64,000 nucleotides of DNA from the NCBI RefSeq assembly GCF_029871245.1, contig NZ_SSON01000059.1:1-64000 (forward strand). The letters are read 5' to 3'. Below are positions 27,544 through 35,940 of the stretch, piece by piece. The DNA is from Pseudomonas sp. BN102 (lineage in GTDB: Bacteria; Pseudomonadota; Gammaproteobacteria; Pseudomonadales; Pseudomonadaceae). The notes under the pieces are model-generated. The model did not search any database and was not told where the DNA came from. It saw only the letters and a list, made by a program, of their open reading frames with translations. Numbering within the stretch: position 1 is the first letter of the stretch; the number at the start of each line of letters is the position of its first letter. The translations under genes and the position numbers were made by a program.

Positions 27544-28818
27544 TTACCAGAGCGGCACTGTGTAGGTCACGATCAGGCGGTTTTCATCGATATCGCTGCC
27601 GAAGTCGCTCCGCGTGCTCGCATTGCGCCACTTGATGCCGAGGTTCTTCAGCGCTCCGCCCTGGACCACGTAGGCGATGTCGGTGTCCCGTTCCCATTCC
27701 TTGCCCTCCTCCGCCCGGCCGGCCACGTCCACGTCACTACCGGAAAGGTAGCGGGTCATGAAGGTCAGGCCCGGAATGCCCAGGGCGGCGAAATCGAAGT
27801 CGTAGCGCGCCTGCCAGGAGCGTTCGTCCTCGTTGCCGAAGTCGTTGATCTGCACCAGGTTGACCAGGTAAGCGTCGGTGCCGTTGACGTTGGCGAAACC
27901 GGTGTCGCCGGACATGCGTTGGTAGGCCAGCCCAAGGGCGTGCGGACCGAACTTGTAGGTGAACATGGCGCCGAGGGCACGGTTGTCGACATTGCTGCCG
28001 CCGTCTTTCAGGCTGCGCGCCCAGCGCAGGTCGGACTTGAGGCTGCCGGCAGCACCCAGGTCAAGGCCATGGCCAAGGCTGAGGTAGTGCTGGCGGTAGA
28101 TGCCGTCCAGCTCGGCGTAGTGGTAGGACGTGCTCAGGGCCGAGGTCCACTTGTAGGTGGCGCCGGCGAAATCCAGCGCATCGCTGGTCCGGGTGTCGCC
28201 CAGCACAATGTTGCGCGCGCCAGCATTGAATACCTGCATCTCCTCGTTATCCGAGGAGTTGCGCAGGTTGATGCGGTTGAACCGGCCGAGATCCAGGGTC
28301 AGGTTCTCCAGTTCCGCGCTGGTCAGCCAGGTACCGAGAAAGGTCTGTGGCAGCAGGCGGCTGTCGTTGGCCAGAGCGATGGGCAGCTTGGGCTGCAGGG
28401 TGCCGAGCTTGAGCAAGCTGTTGGCGGCGCGCAGCTTGGCGGTCAGCCCCAGTTCGCCGTATTCGTCCTGGGCGCGGCCGGGCCTTTCGCGGTCGGACTT
28501 GAGCAGGCCGGTGCCGGTGCGGTCGGGGCTGGAGTCGAGCTTCACCCCCAGCAGGCCAAGGGCGTCGACACCAACGCCGACCGGTCCATCGGTGAAGCCG
28601 GACTCGTAGCGCAGCAGGAAGCCCTGAGCCCATTCCTCGGCCTTGTTCTGCGCGGCGCCGGCCTGGCGGAAGTCGCGGTTGAAGTAGAAGTTTCGCAGTT
28701 CCAGGCTGGCCTTGGAGTCCTTGAAGAACTCGGCGCAGGCCGGGGTGCTGGTCATGATCGGGATGAGGAAAAGCAAGGCGCGAGGGTCGAGATGATCGAC
28801 CCGCTTGGGGATGGTCAT
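27544..28818 (-). CDS. OprD-family outer-membrane porin
   Basis: This 424-residue protein has a signal-like N-terminus ending TPACAEFF (about residue 28). The OprD family hallmarks follow: ASLELRNFYFNRDFR, EEWAQGFLLRYESGFTDGPVGVGVDALGLLGVKLD, RYLSGSDVD and the final ENRLIVTYTVPLW. It forms an 18-stranded barrel for substrate-specific uptake of small carboxylates or amino acids. The last residue is Trp, an aromatic residue as outer-membrane assembly requires. It is divergent from LysR 28980, with a shared regulatory element 65 bp upstream. It presumably admits the substrate of the regulon. Confidence 0.9.
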   Translation of the reverse strand: MTIPKRVDHLDPRALLFLIPIMTSTPACAEFFKDSKASLELRNFYFNRDFRQAGAAQNKAEEWAQGFLLRYESGFTDGPVGVGVDALGLLGVKLDSSPDRTGTGLLKSDRERPGRAQDEYGELGLTAKLRAANSLLKLGTLQPKLPIALANDSRLLPQTFLGTWLTSAELENLTLDLGRFNRINLRNSSDNEEMQVFNAGARNIVLGDTRTSDALDFAGATYKWTSALSTSYHYAELDGIYRQHYLSLGHGLDLGAAGSLKSDLRWARSLKDGGSNVDNRALGAMFTYKFGPHALGLAYQRMSGDTGFANVNGTDAYLVNLVQINDFGNEDERSWQARYDFDFAALGIPGLTFMTRYLSGSDVDVAGRAEEGKEWERDTDIAYVVQGGALKNLGIKWRNASTRSDFGSDIDENRLIVTYTVPLW

Positions 28819-28883
28819 GGAGCGGCACTCTCTTGTTGTTGTGATAGGTCCGGAACCGATGCTAGGAACCCGCCGAAGGCCGC

Positions 28884-28927
28884 GACAAACGATTAAAACA
28901 GCGTTTTCGCTTGAGATTTACTCAATC
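28884..28927 (-). promoter_or_regulatory. Shared regulatory element, copy 1 (porin/LysR)
   Basis: Read on the minus strand, GATTGAG...CTCAAGC leads to AATCGTTTGTC. On the plus strand the core reads TTGAG-ATTTA-CTCAA, a perfect 5-5-5 palindrome with T-N11-A spacing. It lies between oprD and the divergent LysR gene. Confidence 0.8.
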
Positions 28928-28979
28928 AGAACTAGAGTAAGATTCCGCGCCATTCCTGGCTTCCAAGAAGAAGTTGCCG

Positions 28980-29888
28980 ATGATGGACAGACTGCCGCCC
29001 CTCAATGCCGTCCGGGCTTTCGAAGCCGTCGCCCGGCACCTCAGCATCACCCTTGCCGCCGATGAACTGAACGTCACCCCCGGAGCCGTATCGCGGCAGA
29101 TCCGCGCCCTGGAGGACTACATGGAGCAGCCGCTGTTTCTCCGCGGCCACCGGCAGATCACCCTCACCCCCGCCGGCGAGCAGTACTTCAAGGCGGTGGC
29201 GCGGATAATCGAGGACCTGCGCAGCGCCACCCGCAAACTCAAGCGTCCTACCAAGCGCCGGCAGATCAAGGTACGCGCCTACACCACCTTCGCCATGCAG
29301 TGGCTGATCCCGCGGCTGGCCAGCTTCCACCAGGAGAATCCGAAAATCGAGGTGCTGCTCACCGCCTCGCTGGACCCGGTGGATTTCTACAAGGAAGACC
29401 TCGACGCGGCCATCCGCCTGGGCTCCGGCGACTGGCCCAACTGCAATTGCTACACCTTGAGCGACAACATCCTCGCGCCGGTATGCAGCGCCGCCCTGCT
29501 CGTCACCGGCCCGGGCCTGCACGAACCGGCCGATGTGGGCGACTACACCATGCTGCACTCCATCGCCCGCCCCGATGACTGGGCCCACTGGCTGCAAGCC
29601 ACCGGCGTCGGCAGTGCGGTGGATGCGCGAGCCGGCATGACCTACCAGAGCTCCTCCATGGCCTACGCGGCGGCCGCCGGCGGCCAGGGCCTTGCCATGG
29701 CCCAGCTGTTCCTGGTGGAAAAGGAGCTGCGCGAAGGCACCCTGGTGCGGCCCTTCGAGCAGACCGTGGACATGGGCGCCTACACCTATTACCTGCTCAC
29801 CCCCAGGCACCGCGCGGAGAGCGAAGACATGGCCACCTTCCGCCAATGGCTGCTGGAACAGGCCCGGCAGACCCGCCACTCCGATTGA
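28980..29888 (+). CDS. LysR-family regulator (GcvA-like), probable regulator of the regulon
   Basis: This 302-residue LysR protein has the GcvA-type N-terminus RLPPLNAVRAFEAVARHLSI with TLAADELNVTPGAVSRQIRALE. It also has the GcvA-like effector-domain start (KVRAYTTFAMQWLIPRLASF) and an acidic pocket region (LDAAIRLGSGDW). GcvA-group proteins bind sites with T-N11-A symmetry. It is divergent from the porin, and the shared element lies in that promoter and again across its own stop codon (copy 4). It is therefore the best candidate to control all six units. The start ATG at 28980 could equally be 28983. Confidence 0.9.
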   Translation: MMDRLPPLNAVRAFEAVARHLSITLAADELNVTPGAVSRQIRALEDYMEQPLFLRGHRQITLTPAGEQYFKAVARIIEDLRSATRKLKRPTKRRQIKVRAYTTFAMQWLIPRLASFHQENPKIEVLLTASLDPVDFYKEDLDAAIRLGSGDWPNCNCYTLSDNILAPVCSAALLVTGPGLHEPADVGDYTMLHSIARPDDWAHWLQATGVGSAVDARAGMTYQSSSMAYAAAAGGQGLAMAQLFLVEKELREGTLVRPFEQTVDMGAYTYYLLTPRHRAESEDMATFRQWLLEQARQTRHSD

Positions 29889-29926
29889 GATTTCTTCAAG
29901 CCTTCCGCGCCAAAAAGTGCTTTGTC
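29883..29926 (+). promoter_or_regulatory. Shared regulatory element, copy 4 (HIBADH-like gene)
   Basis: GATTGAG-N5-TTCAAGC leads to CTTTGTC at the same spacing as in copy 1. It overlaps the stop codon of the LysR gene and lies 111 bp upstream of the dehydrogenase start. Confidence 0.7.
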
Positions 29927-30037
29927 CGCGCCGTTCGCCGCTTTCTAGGATGGGCCTGTCCGGCTGACTGCCGGCGGCGCCCAGGCACCGCCCTCCCGTC
30001 CGCCGGAACCTCACCTCGCAAAACGGGAGCAACAAGA

Positions 30038-30943
30038 ATGAGCGAACGCATCGGCTTCATCGGCCTCGGCGCCATGGGCCAGAAAATGGCGCGACACCTG
30101 CTGGACCACGGCTTCGGCCTGGAACTCTTCGATACCAACCCCGGGGCCCTGGCGCCCCTGTTGGCCCGTGGCGCACGCAGCCACGGCTCGCCACGGGAAG
30201 TGGGCGATGCTGCGGAAATCGTGCTGGTCTGCGTGCCGACGCCGGAGATCGTCGAGCAGGTGGTGCTGGGCGAGAACGGCGTGATCCGGGGCGAAGTGGT
30301 GCGCGTGCTCGTCGACCACTCGACGACCGGCCCGAGCATGGCTCGCCATCTGGAACAGGCGCTCAGGGCGCGCGGCATCAAAGCCCTGGATGCGCCCCTG
30401 GCTGGCGGTGTCGCCGGCGCCGAAGCCGGCACATTGTCGGTGATGGTCGGCGGTGACGCCGACGCCGACGCCTATGCCCGTTGCGAACCGGTGTTCGCGG
30501 CGTTCGGCCGCAAGGTAGTGCATATCGGTACCGAGGCTGGCCTGGGCCAGACCCTCAAACTGGTCAACAACATGATCGTCGGCGCCACCCTGGTGGCCAC
30601 CAGCGAGGCGGTGCTGTTCGGCATCAAGGCGGGGCTCGATCCGCAGCAAATGCTGGAAATGCTCAACGCCAGCACGGCGCGCAGCTACGCCAGCGAAAAT
30701 ATCGTCGCCGGCACCGTGCTCAGGCGCGAGTTCGACTTCGGCTTCCGTCTGGACCTGATGCGCAAGGACATCCGCCTGTTCCTCGCCGAAGCCGAGGCCA
30801 ACGGCGCGCCGGCTTTCACCTGCGCGGTGGTCAAGCAGTTCTTCGACCAGGCCGTGAATACCGGTGAGCCGAGCCGGGATATGACCCAGGTAGTGCAGGT
30901 ACTGGAGGGGCTGGCAGGGGTGAGGATCGAAGAGCGGGTGTGA
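30038..30943 (+). CDS. 3-hydroxyisobutyrate dehydrogenase-like oxidoreductase
   Basis: This 301-residue enzyme of the beta-hydroxyacid dehydrogenase family has the NAD(P) fingerprint IGFIGLGAMGQ (9-14) and the substrate-binding DAPLAGGVAGAEAGTLSVMVGG block. The catalytic lysine is K174 in GLGQTLKLVNNM. This family includes 3-hydroxyisobutyrate, tartronate semialdehyde and gamma-hydroxybutyrate-type dehydrogenases; which substrate applies is not clear. It is preceded by regulatory element copy 4 and followed by a terminator. It probably handles a hydroxyacid intermediate. Confidence 0.9.
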   Translation: MSERIGFIGLGAMGQKMARHLLDHGFGLELFDTNPGALAPLLARGARSHGSPREVGDAAEIVLVCVPTPEIVEQVVLGENGVIRGEVVRVLVDHSTTGPSMARHLEQALRARGIKALDAPLAGGVAGAEAGTLSVMVGGDADADAYARCEPVFAAFGRKVVHIGTEAGLGQTLKLVNNMIVGATLVATSEAVLFGIKAGLDPQQMLEMLNASTARSYASENIVAGTVLRREFDFGFRLDLMRKDIRLFLAEAEANGAPAFTCAVVKQFFDQAVNTGEPSRDMTQVVQVLEGLAGVRIEERV

Positions 30944-30958
30944 TGAGCTGAAGGGAAA

Positions 30959-30982
30959 AATCCCGGCCAGTTGGCCGGGATT
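30959..30982 (+). terminator. Rho-independent terminator
   Basis: AATCCCGGCC and GGCCGGGATT arms, AGTT loop, A-rich before and T-rich after. It lies directly behind the dehydrogenase stop. Confidence 0.85.
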
Positions 30983-31023
30983 ATTCTTGGGATAGGAGCC
31001 CCCTCCAGATCTGCAAGACAGGA

Positions 31024-31043
31024 CCGTAGGGTGCGCCCTACGG
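31024..31043. repeat. Short perfect palindrome, family B end
   Basis: CCGTAGGG-TGCG-CCCTACGG, 20 bp, is the fused end of the family B repeats seen at 45155, 55462 and 57909. It lies between two convergent genes. Confidence 0.7.
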
Positions 31044-31069
31044 TTCATCTCGTGAGTTGGTTAGCGATT

Positions 31070-32260
31070 TCAGATCACCGCCCCACACCCAAACAGCTCA
31101 TCCACTTCCCCTTCACTGAAGCCTGCCTCCAGCAGCAGCTCCCGCGAATGCTCGCCCTTGTCCGGCGCCGGCCGGTAGGGACACTCCGCCGCCTCCAGGC
31201 TGTTCACCGGGAAGCCGGGCACGCGCAGATCGCCGTGGCGGGGATGCTCGATCGACGCCAGCATGCCGTTGCTGGCGAGCTGGGGATGTTCAAGCAGATC
31301 GCTGTAGTCAGCCACCTTGGAGCAGAGGATGTCCGACTCGCGCAGCCGATCCAACCAGTACGCGGTGGGCTCGGTGCGGAACACGGCGGTGAGCGCCTCC
31401 TGCATTTCGGCGCGGTGCACCACTCGTTGGGCGGAGCTGGCGAAGCGCGGGTCGCTCGCCCATTCCGGGTGACGGAGCACGGCGCACAGGCGCTCCCAAC
31501 GGTTGCCGTTGTAGGCCGCCACCATCATCCAGCCGTCCTCGGTCTGGAATGCTTCGTTGGGTGCCGAGTAGGGCGCGGCGCTGCCGATGCGGGTAGGGAG
31601 TTCGCCGTCCCGCAGGTAGCTGGTGATGGACGACTGCTGCAACGCCAGGGCGGAGTTCATCAGGTTCACGTCCAGGTGCCCGCCCTGCCCGTCTCGGTGC
31701 CTGGCCTGCAGTTTGGCAAGTATCGCCATGCAGGCCATGTAGCCGGTCACCACGTCCACCACCGGCGCCTGCACCTTGCAGGGCGGCGCGCCGGGAGTGC
31801 CGATCAGGCTCATCAGCCCGGAATCGGCCTGGAGTATGCCGTCCACGCCGGCGCGGTCGGCGTAGGGCCCCTCCTGGCCGTAGGCGGAAATCGAGCAATA
31901 GACCAGCGCCGGGTTGAGCTGCGCCACGGCCTGGTACCCCAGGCCGAGCCGCTCCATCACACCCGGGCGCATGCTTTCGATCAGCACGTCGGCCTCGGCC
32001 ACCAGGCGTTGCGCCACGGCCAGCCCCGTGGGCTGCTTGAGGTCGAGGCAGAGGCCGAGCTTGCCACGGTTGAAGCTGTGGTAGAGCGCGCTGTCGTCAC
32101 CGACCCAGGCGGGCCCGAGGCTGCGGCCGAGGTCGCCTTCCGGCGCCTCGACCTTGATCACCCGCGCACCCATGTCGGCCAGCAGCATGGTGCAGGTGGG
32201 ACCGGCGGCGATCTGGGTGAAGTCCAGTACCCTCAGGCCCTGCAAGGCGTCACGCAACAT
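31070..32260 (-). CDS. CoA transferase family III (CaiB/BaiF)
   Basis: This 396-residue enzyme moves CoA from one acyl-CoA to a free acid and so activates the substrate. CaiB/BaiF family features: LQGLRVLDFTQIAAGPTCTMLLADMGARVIKVE at the N-terminus, RGKLGLCLDLK, and the likely catalytic D169 in VVDVVTGYMA, matching the family position (GDxxTG). The start at 32260 overlaps the thioesterase stop by 11 bp with GGAGGGAACCATC before it. It is the last gene of a six-gene operon starting at 35741. The partner acyl-CoA and substrate are unknown. Confidence 0.92.
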   Translation of the reverse strand: MLRDALQGLRVLDFTQIAAGPTCTMLLADMGARVIKVEAPEGDLGRSLGPAWVGDDSALYHSFNRGKLGLCLDLKQPTGLAVAQRLVAEADVLIESMRPGVMERLGLGYQAVAQLNPALVYCSISAYGQEGPYADRAGVDGILQADSGLMSLIGTPGAPPCKVQAPVVDVVTGYMACMAILAKLQARHRDGQGGHLDVNLMNSALALQQSSITSYLRDGELPTRIGSAAPYSAPNEAFQTEDGWMMVAAYNGNRWERLCAVLRHPEWASDPRFASSAQRVVHRAEMQEALTAVFRTEPTAYWLDRLRESDILCSKVADYSDLLEHPQLASNGMLASIEHPRHGDLRVPGFPVNSLEAAECPYRPAPDKGEHSRELLLEAGFSEGEVDELFGCGAVI

Positions 32261-32657
32261 GATGGTTCCCTCCACGCGGCGACGGCCGCTTGAAGCTGCC
32301 CTGGGCGGTGGCCAGCAGCTCGCCCCTGGCATTGCTGAGTTCCGCCTCGGCGAAATACAGGCTGCGGCCGCTGCGGCGCACCCGTCCGCGGGCGGTGACT
32401 GTGCCTTCGCGGGCCATTTGCAGGTAGGCGATGTTGAGCATCACGGTCAGGCCATGGACCTCCTCTTCGTCCTCCCCTGCATGCAGCCCGGAATAACCGC
32501 AGGCGGCATCCAGCAGGGTGGCGATCAGGCCGCCATGGAGGGCGCCCTGGCGATTGAGGTGGCGGTCGTCGATAGCCAGGCGGAACGTCGCCTCGCCCGG
32601 CCCCCAGTGCAGCAGCTCGATGCCCAGGCCCTGGAGGAAGGGATTGTGCAGGTCCAT
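32250..32657 (-). CDS. PaaI-like hotdog thioesterase
   Basis: This 135-residue protein has the PaaI/ComA hotdog pattern: NRQGALHGGLIATLLDAACGYSG (H41 in HGG and D50), then LTVMLNIAYLQMAREG and GRSLYFAEAELSNARGELLATAQGSFK. Such enzymes hydrolyse dead-end acyl-CoAs to free CoA. It starts 2 bp after the enoyl-CoA hydratase stop and overlaps the CoA transferase start, so translation is coupled. Confidence 0.9.
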   Translation of the reverse strand: MDLHNPFLQGLGIELLHWGPGEATFRLAIDDRHLNRQGALHGGLIATLLDAACGYSGLHAGEDEEEVHGLTVMLNIAYLQMAREGTVTARGRVRRSGRSLYFAEAELSNARGELLATAQGSFKRPSPRGGNHHVA

Positions 32658-32659
32658 GG

Positions 32660-33466
32660 TCAGCGCCCCCTGTAGTGCGGCGCGCGCTTCTCGGCGAAGG
32701 CCGCGCGCCCTTCGAGACGATCCTCGGTATCCCGCAGGACGCCCCAGTAGAGCTCGGTGAGGCGCTGGGCGTCGGCGTCGGACAGGTGCGCGGTCTGCCG
32801 CGCCAGCGACTGCAGGGACTGCACGGCCAGCGGTGCCTGGGCGGCGATTCGTTCGGCCAGGGCAAAGGCGCGGTCGAGCAGCGCCGCCGGGCCGTCCAGT
32901 ACCTCCGAGACCAGGCCGATGGACAAGGCCCTGGCGGCGTCGATGCGCTCGCCGGTCAGCGCCATCTGCATGGCGTGCGCCGGCGCCACCGCCTTTTGCA
33001 GGCGATGCAACCCGGACACCGCCGGTATCGAACCCACCACCGCCTCCGGCAAGCCGAAGCTGGCGTTGCCGGAAGCGATGCGCAGGTCGCACTGCAACGC
33101 CAGCTCCAGGCCACCGCCCAGGCAGTGGCCGTTGATGGCGGCGATCAGCGGCTTGTGCAGGTCGAGGTCGGCCAGGTCCATCAGGCGGATGTAGAGCCCG
33201 GCGTCGGCGGCCTGCTGCTTGCCGAGGAACAGGGCCTCTGCATAGGAAGCCGAGGATTCGCGGGTGCTCTTCAGGTCGGCGCCGACGCAGAAGGCCCGTT
33301 CACCGGTTCCCATCAGGATGGCCGCGCGAATCTCGCGGCGGTCACGGACCTCCGCCAGGTGTTCGCGCAAGCTGCGCAGCGAATCGATATCCAGGGCATT
33401 GAGGGCTTGCGGGCGGTCGAGGCTGAGCAAGGCGACCGCGCCATGGATTTGCAGATGGACAGGCAT
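32660..33466 (-). CDS. Enoyl-CoA hydratase/isomerase
   Basis: This 268-residue crotonase-fold enzyme adds water to an enoyl-CoA. Oxyanion-hole region: AFCVGADL and INGHCLGGG; catalytic glutamates E121 (GGGLELALQCD) and E141 (FGLPEAVVGSIP) are both present, which favours true hydratase activity. The ATG at 33466 has AAGGAGG ahead, overlapping the stop of the SDR gene. Third step of the beta-oxidation-like cluster. Confidence 0.92.
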   Translation of the reverse strand: MPVHLQIHGAVALLSLDRPQALNALDIDSLRSLREHLAEVRDRREIRAAILMGTGERAFCVGADLKSTRESSASYAEALFLGKQQAADAGLYIRLMDLADLDLHKPLIAAINGHCLGGGLELALQCDLRIASGNASFGLPEAVVGSIPAVSGLHRLQKAVAPAHAMQMALTGERIDAARALSIGLVSEVLDGPAALLDRAFALAERIAAQAPLAVQSLQSLARQTAHLSDADAQRLTELYWGVLRDTEDRLEGRAAFAEKRAPHYRGR

Positions 33467-33476
33467 GGCGGCCTCC

Positions 33477-34241
33477 TTACACGCTGGCCGAGGACAGGCT
33501 GCGCCCGCCACAGACATAAAGGGTTTGCCCGGTGACGTAGGAGCTGGCCGGGTCGAGGAAGAATTCGACAGCGTTGCCGATGTCCTCCGGGGTGCCGATG
33601 CGCTTGACCGGCACCGTGTCTTTCAGGCGGGCCTGCACCTCCGGTTCGAAGGCCTGGAACAGCGGCGTGTCGACGATACCAGGAGCGATGGTGTTGACCG
33701 TGATGCCCTTGGACGCGAACTCGATGGCCAGGCTGCGGGTCAGGCTCACCACCCCGCCCTTGGCGGCGGAGTAGTTGGCCTGGCCGAAACCGCCCAGCCA
33801 GGCGCGGGACGACAGGTTGACGATGCGCCCGAAGCCGCGCTCGAGCATCAGCGGCAGGGCCGCCTTGCAGCAGAGGAACTGTGCCCGCAGGTTGGTATCC
33901 ACCACCAGGTCCCAGTCCTCCTCGGTCATTTTCAGGAAGCGTTTGTCGCGCACCACGCCGGCGTTATTCACCAGGAAGTCCAGGCGCCCGGAGGCCTCGC
34001 GGATCTGCCCGAAGCCGTGCTCGACGGCGGCGCCGTCGGTGAGATCCAGGGCGATGCCGTGAGCAGCGAGGCCCTGATCCTGCAGCAGATTGACGGCATC
34101 GAGCAGGGCCGGCGCATCGCGGTCCAGCAAGTAGACGGTCACACCCTGGCGCGCCAGGCGGGTGGCAATGCCCAGGCCGATGCCACGGGCAGCGCCGGTG
34201 ACGGCGGCGACCTGGCCGCGATGGAATCGTTGAACGCTCAT
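33477..34241 (-). CDS. SDR oxidoreductase (FabG-like)
   Basis: This 254-residue dehydrogenase has VAAVTGAARGIGLGIA, VNNAGVVRDKRFLKMTEEDW and the triad S144/S145, Y157 and K161 (ANYSAAKGG). In this operon it most likely oxidises a 3-hydroxyacyl-CoA to the 3-keto form. It starts 1 bp after the thiolase stop; the upstream ORF extension was rejected because it runs through the thiolase 3' end. Confidence 0.92.
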   Translation of the reverse strand: MSVQRFHRGQVAAVTGAARGIGLGIATRLARQGVTVYLLDRDAPALLDAVNLLQDQGLAAHGIALDLTDGAAVEHGFGQIREASGRLDFLVNNAGVVRDKRFLKMTEEDWDLVVDTNLRAQFLCCKAALPLMLERGFGRIVNLSSRAWLGGFGQANYSAAKGGVVSLTRSLAIEFASKGITVNTIAPGIVDTPLFQAFEPEVQARLKDTVPVKRIGTPEDIGNAVEFFLDPASSYVTGQTLYVCGGRSLSSASV

Positions 34242-34242
34242 T

Positions 34243-35388
34243 TCACACCCCCAGCACGTGAACGGAAGACGCCGCGTGATCGACGCCGGCAATGCCGCCA
34301 CCGGTGCACTGGGCCACGCCTATCTTCGGACTGCCGGCCTGACGACCGCTGGCACGCCCCTGCAGTTGCCACATCAGCTCGACCATCTGCGCCACGCCGG
34401 TCGCGCCCAGCGGGTGCCCCTTGGCCAGCAGGCCGCCGCTGGGGTTCACCGGCACTCGGCCGCCAAGGGCGGTGGCGCCGGACTGCAGCAACGCCACGGC
34501 TTCGCCATGGGGCGCCAGGCTCAGGGCCTCGTAGTAGAGGAGTTCGGCGATGGTGAAGGCGTCGTGCAGCTCGACCACGCCGACGTCTTGCGGGGCTACG
34601 CCGGCTTGCTCGTAGGCCAGGCGCGCCGCGCGGGCCGTGATCTCGGCATCGAGGATGTCGTCGCGGGCGCCTTCGCGCAGGCCGGAAACCACGATCGAAC
34701 CGAGCACGCGCACGTCCTTCCCATGTGGACCGGGCCGGGTGCCGAGCACCAGGGCCGCCGCGCCATCCACCTGGGACGGGCAGCACTGCAGCAGGGTCAG
34801 CGGGTCGGCAATCATGCGCGAGCCCAGCACCTCTTCCAGCGTCACTTCGCTGCACTGCTGGGCGTATTCGTTGAGTGAGCCGTGATGGCGGTTCTTCACC
34901 GCCACCCGGGCCAGGTCCGCCGGGACGGCGCCGCGCTCATGCAGGAAGCGGGTGGCGCGCATGGCATATACCGCCGGCAGGACCATGCCGGCCTTGGCGA
35001 ACAGGTCGGTCTTCTCGTCATTGCGTTGCATCGGGATGGTGCCGCCGCCCAGCTGGGTCAGTTGCTCGATACCAAACACCAGCACTCGCTCGTACTGTCC
35101 GGCCAGCAGTGCGTGGCGCGCCAGGTGCACGGCGGTGGCGCCACTGGCGCAGGCGTTCTCGACGTTGTAGACGGGAATGCCGGCAAGGCCCAGGTCGCGC
35201 ACGATCACCTGCCCCAGGATCATGCCGCCGAGGACGTTGGCGCAGTAGATCGCCTGGATGTCCGCAAGCGCCAGGCCGGCGTCAGCCACGGCTTTGAGGA
35301 TCGCCCGCTGGGCCAGTTCCGGCGCCATCACGCCCTGGTGGCGGCCGAAGCGGGTCATGGCCCCGCCCATTACGTGCATCTGGCTCAT
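34243..35388 (-). CDS. Thiolase-family protein (SCP-x/Ltp type)
   Basis: This 381-residue protein has the thiolase fold with catalytic residues C80 (NACASG), H275 (ELHDAF), H325 (KGHPLGATG) and C361 (QCTGGG). The sequence is of the non-decarboxylating SCP-x/Ltp group, which is often paired with a DUF35 OB-fold protein, as here: its start overlaps the DUF35 stop by 4 bp (ATGA). In steroid side-chain catabolism such pairs act as thiolases or retro-aldolases. It would catalyse the final C-C cleavage of the pathway. The choice between thiolase and aldolase is open, but the Cys and His set favours thiolase. Confidence 0.9.
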   Translation of the reverse strand: MSQMHVMGGAMTRFGRHQGVMAPELAQRAILKAVADAGLALADIQAIYCANVLGGMILGQVIVRDLGLAGIPVYNVENACASGATAVHLARHALLAGQYERVLVFGIEQLTQLGGGTIPMQRNDEKTDLFAKAGMVLPAVYAMRATRFLHERGAVPADLARVAVKNRHHGSLNEYAQQCSEVTLEEVLGSRMIADPLTLLQCCPSQVDGAAALVLGTRPGPHGKDVRVLGSIVVSGLREGARDDILDAEITARAARLAYEQAGVAPQDVGVVELHDAFTIAELLYYEALSLAPHGEAVALLQSGATALGGRVPVNPSGGLLAKGHPLGATGVAQMVELMWQLQGRASGRQAGSPKIGVAQCTGGGIAGVDHAASSVHVLGV

Positions 35389-35741
35389 TGGCAGGCCTCC
35401 ACGGATTCGAACACATAGCCATAGGTCTCATCCGGCTGGATGCGGTAGCGGCCACCGATCACCGGGCGCTGGCTGCCGCCGATGCGGCCGAACAGGCGCA
35501 GCGGGCCTTCCATGTCCAGGTAGCCCAGGGCAAAGGGCACGAGACCGCTCTTCGGGCTCGGGTGGATGATGCTGAAGCTGTACAAGCTGCCCTCGTCGGC
35601 CAGCGCTTCGATGCGGTACTGGTCAGCCAGTGGGGAGTGCCCCGGCAACGCCGGGAACACCAACTCGCCGCTGGCGATATGACGGGAGCCAAGCAGGCGC
35701 GGGGGGCTATCGCTCCCCCAGAGGGATGGCAGCGGGTTCAT
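35385..35741 (-). CDS. DUF35 OB-fold protein lacking zinc-ribbon cysteines
   Basis: This 118-residue protein is the partner of the thiolase. It has the OB-fold part of DUF35 (LYSFSIIHPSP, VPFALGYLDMEGPLRLFGRIGG, GRYRIQPDETYGYVFES). The usual rubredoxin-like zinc ribbon CxxC-CxxC is missing: the region reads GSRHIASGELVFPALPG, with the only cysteine near the C-terminus. The start at 35741 has a perfect AGGAGGTCGAC. First gene of the operon; regulatory element copy 2 is 73 bp upstream. Proteins of this type bind acyl-CoA and partner enzymes. Confidence 0.85.
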   Translation of the reverse strand: MNPLPSLWGSDSPPRLLGSRHIASGELVFPALPGHSPLADQYRIEALADEGSLYSFSIIHPSPKSGLVPFALGYLDMEGPLRLFGRIGGSQRPVIGGRYRIQPDETYGYVFESVEACQ

Positions 35742-35814
35742 GTCGACCTCCTGTTGTTTTAAGCCGCGCGAACGGCTCTGGACTGGAGCTATGGTCGACA
35801 TCGGGCGGAACCCC

Positions 35815-35858
35815 GACAAACGATATAAAGACCACTTCTGGTTGAGTTTTCCGCAAGC
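35815..35858 (-). promoter_or_regulatory. Shared regulatory element, copy 2 (CoA operon)
   Basis: On the minus strand, GCTTGCGG and ACTCAACC lead to ATATCGTTTGTC. It is identical to copy 1 over its last nine bases (TCGTTTGTC) and aligns without gaps. It lies 73 bp upstream of the DUF35 start. Confidence 0.8.
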
Positions 35859-35940
35859 GAAAGTCCGCACCCGGCGATTCACGGCGCGGCCGCAGGCGTG
35901 GCGCCATCGGCGACGCCAGCACTCCTCACCGAGACCTTTC

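Noticed and set aside
35740-35940. N-terminal extension of the LysR remnant
   Set aside because: These codons cross the CoA operon promoter and encode no helix-turn-helix, so they are probably noncoding.
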